From contig NZ_CP146606.1 of assembly GCF_032842945.2 (NCBI RefSeq), forward strand, positions 3,352,501 through 3,416,500: a stretch of 64,000 nucleotides of DNA. Direction: 5' to 3'. Origin of the DNA: Roseovarius sp. W115 (GTDB taxonomy: Bacteria; Pseudomonadota; Alphaproteobacteria; Rhodobacterales; Rhodobacteraceae). Shown piece after piece: positions 45,899 through 54,942 of this stretch. The notes beneath the pieces are model-generated. The model worked only from the letters and a program-made list of their open reading frames with translations. It made no database searches and was not told where the DNA came from. A program made the position numbers and the translations under genes. How positions within the stretch are numbered: position 1 is the stretch's first letter; the number at the start of each line of letters is the position of its first letter.

Positions 45899-46882
45899 AT
45901 GAAAATTTTGGTGACCAGGGCCTGGCCCAAGGCGGCAGAAGACCGTCTTGAGCAGGCCGGGCTTGGCGAAGTGACGCTGCGCAATCCCGACACGTCCATG
46001 AGCCATGAGGAGTGGATGGCTGCGGCAGAGACCTATGACGTGATCATGCCCACCGTCTCGGATAAAATTCCGGCGGAGTTTTACCCGGCCGCGAAAGGCA
46101 AGCTGAAGATCTTTGCCAACTACGGCGTAGGTTTCAATCACATTGATATCGACGCGGCGCACGCCAATGGCATTGCGGTCACCAACACGCCTGATGTGCT
46201 CACCGATTGCACGGCTGACTTGGCGATGGGCCTGATGTTTGCCGCCGCCCGCCGTATCGGCGAAGGTGAGCGTGAAACACGGGCTGGTGGTTGGGAAGGC
46301 TGGCGACCCACGCATATGATCGGCAAGAAGGTCACCGGGGCCACAATCGGCATCATCGGGTTTGGCCGCATCGGTCAGGCGATGGCGCGCCGGGCGCATA
46401 ACGGGTTTGGCATGCGCGTGGTGTTTCAGGATGCGTGGGACGTGCCAGACGACATCAAGGCGGCCAATGGCAATGCGGAACAATTGGGCTCAATGACAGA
46501 GGTTGCGGCGCAATCCGATTTCCTGTCCCTGCACTGCCCCGGTGGCGCAGATACCTACAAAATGATCAACGCCGATGTGTTCGGCGCTTTGAAACCCGGC
46601 GCGATCCTAGTGAATTCAGCGCGCGGCGATGTGGTGGATGAAGATGCGCTCTTTGATGCGCTTGATAGTGGTAAACTGTCTGCGGCGGGACTGGATGTGT
46701 ATCACAATGAACCTGCGCTTGATCCGCGGTTTCTGAAATACGACAACATCGTTCTGGCGCCGCATTTGGGAAGCGCCACAGACGGCACGCGAGAGGCAAT
46801 GGGCCATCGCGCCATCGACAATCTCGAAGCGTTCCTGAAAGGTGAGCATCCCGGGGATCTGGTAACGCCGGGCAAGGATTAA
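45899..46882 (+). CDS. hprA: Hydroxypyruvate/glyoxylate reductase (D-2-hydroxyacid dehydrogenase)
   Basis: This NAD(P)-dependent D-2-hydroxyacid dehydrogenase of 327 residues is expected to reduce hydroxypyruvate to glycerate. The nucleotide motif is GIIGFGRIGQAMARRA, and the catalytic regions are NSARGDVVDEDAL and the His loop VLAPHLGSAT. It starts 15 bases after the sga stop with an AGGA site, so the two should be one operon. In the serine cycle it follows directly after the Sga reaction. Confidence 0.88.
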   Translation: MKILVTRAWPKAAEDRLEQAGLGEVTLRNPDTSMSHEEWMAAAETYDVIMPTVSDKIPAEFYPAAKGKLKIFANYGVGFNHIDIDAAHANGIAVTNTPDVLTDCTADLAMGLMFAAARRIGEGERETRAGGWEGWRPTHMIGKKVTGATIGIIGFGRIGQAMARRAHNGFGMRVVFQDAWDVPDDIKAANGNAEQLGSMTEVAAQSDFLSLHCPGGADTYKMINADVFGALKPGAILVNSARGDVVDEDALFDALDSGKLSAAGLDVYHNEPALDPRFLKYDNIVLAPHLGSATDGTREAMGHRAIDNLEAFLKGEHPGDLVTPGKD

Positions 46883-46916
46883 CTCGGTCTTAACAAAAGA
46901 GATCAAGTATCGGGCC

Positions 46917-47144
46917 ATGACACAAAATGGCACGATTATGCCTGAACATTGGATGGCAGGCATCTTTGCTGCAAAAGCCGCGCGCGATGGAAGCGTGATC
47001 AGGCGGAGCGTACGAGATATCGAACGTTTTGTTGGTCGGACTACATTCCTGCGAGAGCTTGAGCGTCGCGGGTTTCAAGCGGCTGAGAATGCCGGCCAGC
47101 TAGTCATTTTTTGTAACCGCGAACCGATACGCCGCATTTTGTAG
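46917..47144 (+). CDS. Small conserved protein, paralogue of 11200-11430
   Basis: The product has 75 residues. The core IFAAKAARDGSVIRRSVRDI, ERFVGRTTFLRELERRGFQA and ENAGQLVIFCNRE aligns closely with the protein at 11200-11430. The function is unknown. It lies 34 bases behind hprA and before tandem palindromes, within the serine-cycle block. It may be co-transcribed with sga-hprA. A later in-frame ATG at 46938 is possible. Confidence 0.7.
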   Translation: MTQNGTIMPEHWMAGIFAAKAARDGSVIRRSVRDIERFVGRTTFLRELERRGFQAAENAGQLVIFCNREPIRRIL

Positions 47145-47165
47145 AAGCGTGTTTGCCGCAACGGA

Positions 47166-47212
47166 ATTGGAAAATTGCAATTTTCCAATGTGGAATTTTG
47201 CAAAATTCCACA
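47166..47212. repeat. Two perfect 24-base tandem palindromes
   Basis: The half-sites are ATTGGAAAATTG with CAATTTTCCAAT (47166-47189) and TGTGGAATTTTG with CAAAATTCCACA (47189-47212). Neither has a loop. They lie 21 bases after the stop of the small paralogous gene. They may form a terminator or a protein-binding array, and they resemble the set at 36945-37038. Confidence 0.8.
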
Positions 47213-47303
47213 TCCCTGTGAAACTGCATGTAGCCAAAACACTATGACTTTAATAAGAAAATCCACTCCTCCGCATCCCATTGCATCCAGAAACCCGTTC
47301 AAT

Positions 47304-47322
47304 GGGTAGCCCGCGCCTACCC
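47304..47322. promoter_or_regulatory. Candidate operator GGGTAG-N7-CTACCC upstream of mtkA
   Basis: GGGTAG (47304-47309) and CTACCC (47317-47322) match exactly the half-sites and 7-base spacer seen before sga; only the spacer bases differ. The centre is about 101 bases before the mtkA ATG. Confidence 0.65.
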
Positions 47323-47413
47323 GCGGTGCGCAATTTATTACCCGCAGGGACGTAGCTCTGCCAGCAGACATATTCCACATTGAAAGCATACTTCTCAAAG
47401 GAGGGTCCGTTTG

Positions 47414-48598
47414 ATGGATATCCACGAATACCAGGCCAAGAAACTGCTCAGCAAATTCGGTGTTAACATTCCGCGCGGGGGCATTGCCTACAGCCCGGAA
47501 CAGGCTGTTTATCGCTGCTCCGAGCTTTCGGGCGATTCTTGGGTGGTCAAAGCGCAAATCCACTCAGGTGCCCGCGGCAAAGCAGGCGGTGTGCGCATCT
47601 GCAAAAGCGAAGAAGAGATTTGGGATGCCGCGCAATGGATGCTCGGCCGCAAGCTGGTAACTCATCAAACCGGGCCTCAAGGCAAAATGGTCAGCCGCCT
47701 CTATATCGAGGAGGCCACGGATATTGCGCAGGAAATTTACCTGGGCTTCGTGATGGACCGCAAATTGGAGCGCGTGGTCGTGGTCGCCTCTGCCGAAGGT
47801 GGCATGGAGATTGAAGAGATTTCTGCCGAAGAGCCTGACTCGATCATACGGTCTGTCGTTGATCCGGCCGTTGGCATGCAGGCCTTTCAGGCACGTGAGA
47901 TTGCGTTCTCCCTTGGGTTGGAACCCCAACTCATCGCGCAGGCGAGCAAGACCATCATGGGCTGTTATCAGATGATGTCCGAAATGGACGCCAATATGGT
48001 TGAGATCAACCCACTGGTGGTAACATCCAGCAATGAGATTGTAGCGCTCGACGCCAAAGTGAGCTTTGACACCAATGCGCTCTACCGGCACCCCAAAATT
48101 TCCGAGCTGCGCGATAAAAGTCAGGAAGACCCACGCGAAACCTATGCCGGTGATCGCGGCCTGAACTACATCGGGCTCGAAGGTGAAATTGGTTGCATCG
48201 TGAATGGCGCAGGCTTGGCCATGGCGACGCTCGACATGATCAAGATGGCCGGTGGGGAACCTGCCAACTTCCTCGATGTGGGCGGCGGAGCGAGCCCTGA
48301 GCGGGTTCTGAAATCCTTCAAGGCGGTGCTCAATGATCCCAATGTTGAAGCCATCCTTGTGAACATCTTCGCGGGCATCAACCGCTGCGACTGGATTGCC
48401 GAGGGGGTGATCCTCGCGGTCAAGGAACTTGATCTCAAAATGCCTTTGGTGGTGCGCCTGTCGGGCACAAATGTTGAAGAAGGTCTCAAGCTGCTCGCAG
48501 AAAGTGGCCTGAACATTGAAACAGCGAATTCGTTGGCCGAGGCTGCAGACAAAGTCGTCACGGCATGGCGCGCAACTCAAATGGCGGAGGCAAGCTGA
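47414..48598 (+). CDS. mtkA: Malate-CoA ligase beta subunit (malate thiokinase)
   Basis: This ATP-grasp subunit of 394 residues, with MtkB, makes malyl-CoA from malate, CoA and ATP in the serine cycle. It shows the family features [38 protein letters not shown] and [20 protein letters not shown]. The neighbourhood with sga and hprA argues for malate thiokinase rather than succinyl-CoA synthetase SucC. The two families are close and SucC remains possible. AAGGAGG lies nine bases before the ATG at 47414. The stop overlaps the mtkB start. Confidence 0.82.
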   Translation: MDIHEYQAKKLLSKFGVNIPRGGIAYSPEQAVYRCSELSGDSWVVKAQIHSGARGKAGGVRICKSEEEIWDAAQWMLGRKLVTHQTGPQGKMVSRLYIEEATDIAQEIYLGFVMDRKLERVVVVASAEGGMEIEEISAEEPDSIIRSVVDPAVGMQAFQAREIAFSLGLEPQLIAQASKTIMGCYQMMSEMDANMVEINPLVVTSSNEIVALDAKVSFDTNALYRHPKISELRDKSQEDPRETYAGDRGLNYIGLEGEIGCIVNGAGLAMATLDMIKMAGGEPANFLDVGGGASPERVLKSFKAVLNDPNVEAILVNIFAGINRCDWIAEGVILAVKELDLKMPLVVRLSGTNVEEGLKLLAESGLNIETANSLAEAADKVVTAWRATQMAEAS

Positions 48599-49478
48599 TG
48601 GCTATTCTCATCAACAAAGACACCAAGGTTCTTGTCACCGGCATCACCGGCCGCATCGGAAGCTTTCACACCCAGGACATGATCAATCACGGCACCAATG
48701 TCGTGGGTGGCGTCACCCCCGGTAAGGGCGGCACCAAACACCTGGACCTGCCTGTGTTCAACACCGTCAAAGGCGCTGTGGCCGAAACCGGCGCCGATCT
48801 GGTGGTGAGCTTTGTACCCCTCCCTTTGCTGCCGATAGCATCATGGAAGCCGCGGATGCGGGTATCAAAACCTGTGTCTGCATCGCAGACGGTATCCCCG
48901 CACAGGACATGATCCACGTCAAACGCTACATGCGCCGCTACAAGGAAGAAAAGCGCATGCGCCTGATCGGTCCCAACTGTGCGGGCATCATTACTCCAGG
49001 CGAAGGCTTTGCCGGTCTGATGCCGCCGCATATCTACAAGCCTGGTCGCGTGGGCATCGTCGGACGCTCAGGCACGTTGGGATATGAGGCGGCCAGCCAG
49101 ATGAGTGAGCGCGGCATTGGCGTGTCGTCCTCCATCGGCATCGGCGGGGATCCGATTAATGGGTCAAGCTTCAAGGATATTCTGGAACTGTTCGAAGCCG
49201 ATCCTGACACAGATGCCGTGGTTCTGGTCGGTGAGATTGGCGGCCCTCAAGAAGCGGAGGCCGCCGAATACATCCGGGATCACATGAGCAAACCGGTCGC
49301 GGCCTATATTGCGGGTCTTTCGGCTCCCAAAGGACGGCGTATGGGCCACGCCGGCGCCATCGTGTCAGCCTTTGGCGAATCCGCACAAGAAAAAGTCGAC
49401 ATCCTGCAAGAGGCCGGTGTGACCATTGTCCCCACACCGTCCTCTTTCGGGGACGCCGTCGAAAAGATGGTGGCGTAA
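48598..49478 (+). pseudogene. mtkB: Malate-CoA ligase alpha subunit, frame disrupted
   Basis: The alpha subunit binds CoA and carries the phospho-histidine. The first frame gives [20 protein letters not shown] up to DLVVSFVP. The second frame continues from [19 protein letters not shown] to the end, including [26 protein letters not shown] and the active-site RRMGHAGAI. The break is at a run of four C (48817-48820). Five C would restore [15 protein letters not shown] and give 293 residues, the usual length. It is probably a sequencing undercall. RYMRRYKEEKRM and similar parts match malate thiokinase more than SucD. Confidence 0.85.
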
Positions 49479-49503
49479 CCTCTTCCTGCAGCCACTGTCA
49501 AAA

Positions 49504-49540
49504 AAACTCCGGTGCTTTAGCTGCACCGGAGTTTCTTTTT
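49504..49540 (+). terminator. Terminator after mtkB
   Basis: AAACTCCGGTGC pairs perfectly over 12 bases with GCACCGGAGTTT around a 7-base loop, and CTTTTTC follows. It lies between the convergent mtkB and zapA genes, so it may serve both. Confidence 0.92.
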
Positions 49541-49563
49541 CTCAATACCTTAAGGACGTTACT

Positions 49564-49950
49564 TCAAGCAGATTCAGCGTGCTCCGCCAAGGCTTCTGCC
49601 CGCCTCGCCAGAGCATCCAGCGCATCCAGCGCAGGACGGGGAACCACAGGCACCTCAATGCGCTGCACCTCGCCGGGTTGAGCATTGCGCAATTGATCAA
49701 GCTCTGCCTCTTTCTCGGTCATTTTGTCCTCGGATTCACGCAGCTTGTCCTGAACCCCTGCGGTTTTGTCGGCCAGCATCAATCCCGCCATCAGCAACAT
49801 ACGCGCTTCTGGAATGCGCCCGATCTGCGCCGTTAAAAGACTGGCCTCTTCATCCAGCATCGCCGCCGCCGCACGCAGGTAATGCTCTTCGCCTTCCTGA
49901 CAGGCGACTTCAAACTTGCGGCCACCGATTTCCACATCAACTTCCGGCAT
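49564..49950 (-). CDS. zapA: Cell division protein ZapA
   Basis: ZapA bundles FtsZ filaments at midcell. The 128-residue protein starts [20 protein letters not shown], the family beta hairpin. It continues with helices including ASLLTAQIGRIPEARMLLMA and GLMLADKTAGVQDKLRE, then a C-terminal coiled coil. Its start touches the stop of the upstream coiled-coil gene by one base. That arrangement matches the ZapA-ZauP pair described in Caulobacter. Confidence 0.88.
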   Translation of the reverse strand: MPEVDVEIGGRKFEVACQEGEEHYLRAAAAMLDEEASLLTAQIGRIPEARMLLMAGLMLADKTAGVQDKLRESEDKMTEKEAELDQLRNAQPGEVQRIEVPVVPRPALDALDALARRAEALAEHAESA

Positions 49951-50447
49951 CAGGCATTCTCCTGCTCATTTGCGCCAGCGTCCGAGGCGCTATCGATCAA
50001 AGCTTGAAGTTCGGCCATCACGGCATCGGTCTCGGCACGGTCGGCCTCCCGGCTGGCACGCAGACTTTCCAACTCAGCCATCATCGATTTGTTTATCAGA
50101 TGCGCCTCCCCAACTCCTTCGGAATTGGCAATTCTTAGGGCGGTGTTGTTTTGTCTCAATTGCTCATTGGCCTGACGCAAAGATTGTAACTGCCGATCCA
50201 GTTTGGCCAGAGCTTGCGTGCTTTGCGCGCGCACGTCGTCAATCTCCGTTGCCATGGCTTCTTTGCTGTCTTTCAATGCTTTGACGCGCTCTTCGAGCTG
50301 TTCGTTCGCAAGTTTTTCATCGTCCAGAGCGCGTTGCAGCTCTGCCACCGTTTGTGCATCATCGGCCTCGCTCTGCGCATCCAGTTGCCGGCCGATACGG
50401 TCCAACGCGGCACTGATCCTGCGCTGATACTCTTCGATTTCGCTCAT
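49950..50447 (-). CDS. Coiled-coil protein, candidate ZauP partner of ZapA
   Basis: The 165-residue protein is almost entirely predicted coiled coil, with heptad-like runs such as [20 protein letters not shown] and [20 protein letters not shown]. There is no membrane anchor. It lies directly upstream of zapA in the same operon. In Caulobacter the ZapA partner ZauP is a coiled-coil protein with the same arrangement. This fits that role by context and shape. Coiled coils look alike, so the identity is an inference. Confidence 0.65.
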   Translation of the reverse strand: MSEIEEYQRRISAALDRIGRQLDAQSEADDAQTVAELQRALDDEKLANEQLEERVKALKDSKEAMATEIDDVRAQSTQALAKLDRQLQSLRQANEQLRQNNTALRIANSEGVGEAHLINKSMMAELESLRASREADRAETDAVMAELQALIDSASDAGANEQENA

Positions 50448-50507
50448 ATTCCTCTGTCCCTGTCGTCATGCGGCATCAAACTCATCGCGAATCGTTTGGG
50501 TGCCTAA

Positions 50508-50641
50508 TTGAAGGTTACTTTAGCCAAAGGGTATGTAAAATGCGCCCCCCGATGCAAATCGCAGGCCTGACGCGCTTGATCTTTGAGAGTGGGCTGATAT
50601 GCACCTGCCCAACAGGACCTAGCCCCAAAGGAAGCTGCCCC
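50508..50641 (+). promoter_or_regulatory. Promoter and structured leader of tkt
   Basis: A possible promoter has TTGAAG (50508-50513) and TATGTA (50532-50537) with 18 bases between. The leader can fold into a long hairpin: AGGCCTG (50563-50569) with CAGGACCT (50613-50620), then GTGGGC (50589-50594) with GCCCAAC (50607-50613), with an open internal bulge on the 5' side. zapA is often next to 6S RNA, so a small RNA here was considered but is unproven. Confidence 0.4.
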
Positions 50642-52657
50642 GTGGATATTGCCGCCCTGCGCTCTGCAAACCCCGATCATTGGAAAAAAGCCACCGCCAT
50701 CCGCGCTCTTACATTGGATGCCGTACATGCCGCAAATTCCGGCCACTCCGGTGCCCCGATGGGCATGGCCGATGTGGCCACGGTGCTGTTTGAAAAACAC
50801 CTGAAATTTGATGCCAGCGCGCCGCAATGGCCGGATCGGGACAGATTTATCTTGTCGGCGGGGCACGGCTCGATGCTGGTCTATTCCCTGCTCTACCTCA
50901 CTGGTAGCCCGGGCATGACGCTCGATCAGATCAAGAACTTCCGGCAATGGGGCTCGATCACGGCAGGTCATCCTGAGAATTTCCTGCATGACGGGATTGA
51001 AACCACGACAGGCCCACTGGGACAGGGGATTTCCAACTCCGTTGGCTTTGCCATCGCCGAGGAAGCGCTGCGGGCACGGTTTGGCAAGAAACTGGTGGAT
51101 CACTACACCTATGTCATGGCCGGAGACGGCTGTTTGATGGAAGGTGTCAGCCAAGAGGCCATTGGTCTGGCGGGACGTCTGGGCCTCGGCAAGCTGATTG
51201 TGCTTTGGGACAACAACAACATCACCATTGATGGCACGGTTGAGCTTGCTGACCGCACCGATCAGGTCAAACGCTTTCGTGCCTCGGGATGGCAGGTGTT
51301 GGAATGTGACGGGCATGATCCCGAAGCGATTGATGCGGCACTAACCAAAGCCAAAACCGGCCGTCGCCCCACAATGATCGCTTGTAAAACGCATATCGCC
51401 CTGGGCCACGCGGCACAGGACACTTCCAAGGGCCATGGCGCATTGACGGACCCGGATCAGTTGAAGGCCGCAAAAGACGCCTATGGCTGGAGCGGTGGCC
51501 CCTTTGAGGTGCCCGCTGATGTGAAATCCGCTTGGGAAGCCATCGGCACGCGCGGGGCTGCGGATCATGCGGCCTGGTCCGCCCGGCTGTCCGAGCAATC
51601 TGAGCGCCGTCAGGCCGAATTTTCCCGGGTTATGGCCGGGGACGTGCCAAAATCCCTGCCCTCGCGCATCCGCGCACTGAAAAAGCAAATCTCAGAAGAG
51701 CAGCCCAAAGTCGCCACGCGTAAATCCAGTGAAATGGTGCTCGACGTGGTCAATCCGATCATGGGCGAAACCATAGGCGGCTCGGCGGATCTTTCGGGGT
51801 CAAACAACACCAAGTCGAAAGACATGACTGTCTTTGATGAGGGCAACCGCAAGGGGCGCTACATCCATTACGGCATCCGCGAACACGGCATGGCCGCTGC
51901 GATGAACGGCATGGCGCTGCATGGCGGGATCAAGCCTTATGGTGGCACGTTCATGTGCTTTACCGATTACGCGCGCCCTGCAATGCGTCTGGCGGCGTTG
52001 ATGAAAGTGCCCACGGTGTTTGTCATGACCCATGACAGCATCGGTCTGGGCGAAGACGGCCCGACGCACCAACCGGTTGAGCATCTGGCGATTAGCCGGT
52101 CTACCCCTAACACGTTGGTGTTCCGCCCCTGCGACACGGTTGAGACGGCAGAGTCTTGGGAACTGGCTTTGTCCTCAAAATCAACACCTTCCGTGCTGTC
52201 CTTGACACGGCAAGGCCTGCCGACGCTGCGCACAGAGCACAAACAGCGCAACCTCACCGCCCAAGGCGCCTATGTGCTGGCGGATGCGGACGGCAAACGT
52301 CAGGCGCTCTTGATGGCGACGGGCTCTGAGGTCGAGATTGCCATGAAGGCGCGTGATCTGTTGCAGGCCGAGGGGATTGGCACGCGCGTGGTCTCCATGC
52401 CCTGCTGGGAGCTTTTCGAAGAACAGGACGAGGCCTACCGCCGCAAAGTCCTGCCCGGTGGCCCAGTGCGGGTCGCTGTTGAAGCGGCCATCCGCTTTGG
52501 CTGGGACCGCTGGCTTTACGGCGAACGCGGCAAACGCGAGAAATCCGGCTTCATCGGCATGCATGGCTTTGGCGCCTCTGCCCCGGCAGACGTGCTTTAC
52601 GAGAAGTTCGGGATTACGCCTGAGGCGGTCGCTGAGAAAGCCAAGTCGCTGCTTTAA
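50642..52657 (+). CDS. tkt: Transketolase
   Basis: This thiamine-diphosphate enzyme of 671 residues moves two-carbon units in the pentose phosphate and Calvin-type pathways. The ThDP motif reads [16 protein letters not shown] up to DNNNITIDG. Other markers are [17 protein letters not shown], the catalytic-His region [12 protein letters not shown], and ITAGHPENF. The start is a GTG at 50642, nine bases after AAAGGA, and gives the usual N-terminus [17 protein letters not shown]. The longer frame from 50468 reads through a structured leader. Confidence 0.95.
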   Translation: MDIAALRSANPDHWKKATAIRALTLDAVHAANSGHSGAPMGMADVATVLFEKHLKFDASAPQWPDRDRFILSAGHGSMLVYSLLYLTGSPGMTLDQIKNFRQWGSITAGHPENFLHDGIETTTGPLGQGISNSVGFAIAEEALRARFGKKLVDHYTYVMAGDGCLMEGVSQEAIGLAGRLGLGKLIVLWDNNNITIDGTVELADRTDQVKRFRASGWQVLECDGHDPEAIDAALTKAKTGRRPTMIACKTHIALGHAAQDTSKGHGALTDPDQLKAAKDAYGWSGGPFEVPADVKSAWEAIGTRGAADHAAWSARLSEQSERRQAEFSRVMAGDVPKSLPSRIRALKKQISEEQPKVATRKSSEMVLDVVNPIMGETIGGSADLSGSNNTKSKDMTVFDEGNRKGRYIHYGIREHGMAAAMNGMALHGGIKPYGGTFMCFTDYARPAMRLAALMKVPTVFVMTHDSIGLGEDGPTHQPVEHLAISRSTPNTLVFRPCDTVETAESWELALSSKSTPSVLSLTRQGLPTLRTEHKQRNLTAQGAYVLADADGKRQALLMATGSEVEIAMKARDLLQAEGIGTRVVSMPCWELFEEQDEAYRRKVLPGGPVRVAVEAAIRFGWDRWLYGERGKREKSGFIGMHGFGASAPADVLYEKFGITPEAVAEKAKSLL

Positions 52658-52781
52658 AAGCTGAAACCGGGCGCAGGCCCCGCATCGCGATAACATGAGC
52701 GGCCAGCACTGGAAGGCCGCTCAATCCGGGCTACCGTATTAGGTACACACATTTCGTACATAAACTAAGGCTGGACCTCCC

Positions 52782-53147
52782 ATGATCTACACTTCGACAA
52801 AGACCGTCACTCTGGCTGCGGCCCTGATCGCCATCAGCGCTTCGGCCTCAATCGCTGCTGACTTTGCCACAGACGCAGAAATCACTGCAGCCATGAGTGA
52901 CCGCACCTATCTGGGAGGTATGCTCACCGGCACGTTCTCGGAATACTACGCGGCAGATGGCACCATCAAAGGCGACGGTTACGGTGGCAAGTGGCGCGCT
53001 GCGGACAATTCCATGTGCTTTCAGTATGGCACAGATCCAGAAAGCTGCTGGCAGCTGAAAATCAACGGCGAAGCAGTCACCCTATTCAAAGACGGTAAGG
53101 TCGACGGGTCTGGTGTGGTTGTTGAAGGCAATCCCAACAATTATTGA
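52782..53147 (+). CDS. Small periplasmic hypothetical protein
   Basis: The 121-residue protein has a signal peptide (hydrophobic VTLAAALIAISASASIA, then ADFATD). The mature domain of about 95 residues has a beta-rich pattern with GGMLTGTFSEYYAADGTIKG and two cysteines in NSMCFQYGTDPESCWQLKI, which could form a disulfide. Function unknown. It follows tkt by 124 bases. Confidence 0.7.
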   Translation: MIYTSTKTVTLAAALIAISASASIAADFATDAEITAAMSDRTYLGGMLTGTFSEYYAADGTIKGDGYGGKWRAADNSMCFQYGTDPESCWQLKINGEAVTLFKDGKVDGSGVVVEGNPNNY

Positions 53148-53207
53148 TCAACGGTAAGGCATCCTTGCAATTCCCATGTGATGATCAAGACTGCTGAACG
53201 CATTTTC

Positions 53208-53229
53208 AGGGTGGGATTAAACCCACCCT
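53208..53229. repeat. Hairpin upstream of the first GAPDH gene
   Basis: AGGGTGGG pairs with CCCACCCT around a six-base loop. There is no T tract. It lies about 60 bases after the periplasmic gene and 195 bases before the GAPDH gene, so it may be a terminator or leader element. Confidence 0.5.
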
Positions 53230-53424
53230 CATCAAACTTCTGGATTATGAAACGCCGACAAAATCCGGAGCTTTCAAGCAGATTGTTTCCCTTGTTTCAT
53301 CCACATCCTCACGTTTGCGATAACCGTTACCGCAAACACCTTCAAACAGGGCATTTTCCACCTTTCGGGCCGGGGAACCTGGGTCTATATGCCTGCCAAA
53401 CCCCTTCGTTTCAGGAGATTGTTC

Positions 53425-54426
53425 ATGACCATTACCGTCGGCATCAATGGCTTTGGCCGCATCGGACGCTGTACCCTCGCCCATATCGCCGCCAGCACTC
53501 GCAATGACATCAAGGTGGCCAAGGTGAACGCCACTGGCCCGCTGGAGACAGCGGCGCATCTGATGAAGTACGACAGCGTGCATGGCCGCTTTCCCAATGA
53601 CATCACTCTGGGAGATGGCACCATGGATCTGGGCCGTGGAACGATGGAGATGTTCTCGACCTATGACATGGACGAGCTGGACTGGTCCGGTGTGGATGTC
53701 GTGCTGGAATGTACCGGCAAATTCAACGACGGCGAAAAGGCCAAGAAACACCTGGAGCGTGGCGCGGGCAAGGTTCTTCTCTCGGCCCCCGGCAAGAACG
53801 TGGACCGCACGGTTGTTTACGGCGTGAATGATCAGGACATGCAGCCCGGTGAGCGCATGATCTCGAACGGGTCCTGCACGACCAATTGCCTGGCGCCCGT
53901 GGCCAAGGTGCTGCATGAGGGCATCGGCATCGAGAGCGGCATTATGACCACGATCCATGCCTACACCGGTGATCAGCCCACGCTCGACCGCCGTCACAAG
54001 GACCTCTACCGCGCCCGTGCCGCAGCCATGTCAATGATCCCGACCTCCACCGGGGCTGCCAAGGCGCTTGGTGAAGTGCTGCCCGATCTGAAAGGCAAGC
54101 TCGACGGCTCGGCCATCCGCGTGCCCACGCCGAATGTCTCTGCCGTAGATCTCACTTTCATCGCCAAGAAAGACGTCACTGAGGCGGACGTGAACGACGT
54201 CGTGGCTGAGGCCGCAGCAGGCCCGATGAAAGGCGTTCTGGCTTATGATCCCGAACCCAAGGTCTCGATCGACTTCAACCACACCGAGGAAAGCTCAATC
54301 TTTGCCCCCGACCAGACCAAGGTCACCGGCGGGCGTCTGGTGCGCGTGCTGGCCTGGTACGACAATGAATGGGGCTTTTCGTGCCGCATGGCCGATGTGG
54401 CCGTGGCCATGGCGCGCCTGTCGTAA
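53425..54426 (+). CDS. gap: Glyceraldehyde-3-phosphate dehydrogenase, first copy (possibly NADP type)
   Basis: The enzyme interconverts glyceraldehyde-3-phosphate and 1,3-bisphosphoglycerate. The 333-residue protein has GINGFGRIGR and the catalytic Cys in ISNGSCTTNCLAPVAK. At the cofactor-selecting position after the second strand it has VNATGPLE, an Ala at residue 36. The second copy has VAINDLMPLE with Asp 36. An Asp makes NAD the preferred cofactor; Ala at this site is seen in the NADP-using GapB of Bacillus. So this copy may favour NADP. The ATG at 53425 follows AGGAG by seven bases. Confidence 0.94.
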   Translation: MTITVGINGFGRIGRCTLAHIAASTRNDIKVAKVNATGPLETAAHLMKYDSVHGRFPNDITLGDGTMDLGRGTMEMFSTYDMDELDWSGVDVVLECTGKFNDGEKAKKHLERGAGKVLLSAPGKNVDRTVVYGVNDQDMQPGERMISNGSCTTNCLAPVAKVLHEGIGIESGIMTTIHAYTGDQPTLDRRHKDLYRARAAAMSMIPTSTGAAKALGEVLPDLKGKLDGSAIRVPTPNVSAVDLTFIAKKDVTEADVNDVVAEAAAGPMKGVLAYDPEPKVSIDFNHTEESSIFAPDQTKVTGGRLVRVLAWYDNEWGFSCRMADVAVAMARLS

Positions 54427-54455
54427 GAATTCGCTCAAAGACCTGATTTCAAAGT

Positions 54456-54485
54456 CCCTCGTCGATCGCTCGGCGAGGGTTTTTC
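54456..54485 (+). terminator. Terminator after the first GAPDH gene
   Basis: CCCTCG pairs with CGAGGG around a 12-base segment that holds a smaller inner stem, and TTTTTCTTT follows. It lies 30 bases after the stop. Confidence 0.85.
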
Positions 54486-54623
54486 TTTGTCTGGCCACAT
54501 AAACTTTGGTGATAGAGCGCCTCATATCCTACCAAAGTGCGATGGGATGAACGCCGCCGCATCCCCAGTTTCGCTGCATCGGGGCACACCCGCCCCTGCA
54601 CTGAAACGGAAAAGAAACACATC

Positions 54624-54884
54624 ATGAAACGTATCATCGCACTTACCCTCGCCGTCACCGCCGGTTCTGTCGCGGCTTTTGCCTCTGAAAATGCGGCATT
54701 GGATGCCGACACATTGGCCGCGATTTCAACGCAGATGACCGATCAGGGCTATCAGATTGTCGAGATTGAGGCCGAGGATGGCGGCTATGAGGTCGAGGCC
54801 AGAAAAGGCGGCGCGCTCTATGAGCTGACGCTTGATGCCGATCTCAAGGTGATCGACACCGAGCTTGAAGATGAAGACGACTGA
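54624..54884 (+). CDS. PepSY-domain periplasmic protein
   Basis: The 86-residue protein has a signal peptide (IIALTLAVTAGSVAAFA) and a mature part with the PepSY pattern: YQIVEIEAEDGGYEVEARKG and LYELTLDADLKVIDTELEDE. PepSY domains usually restrain proteases or sit in membrane metal/redox proteins; here it stands alone. The mature part is acidic. It lies about 50 bases before a LuxR-type membrane protein and may be its partner, but this is only by position. Confidence 0.75.
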   Translation: MKRIIALTLAVTAGSVAAFASENAALDADTLAAISTQMTDQGYQIVEIEAEDGGYEVEARKGGALYELTLDADLKVIDTELEDEDD

Positions 54885-54942
54885 CGCCGGTTCTGCTTGA
54901 CTGTGCTGGAAAAGCAAGGCGGGGCCGCGTAAAGCTTTGCCC

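Noticed and set aside
47414..49478. Calling these genes succinyl-CoA synthetase sucCD
   Set aside because: The two families are close, but the sga-hprA neighbourhood and MtkB-like text (RYMRRYKEEKRM) favour malate thiokinase. It stays open until the genome is searched for another sucCD.
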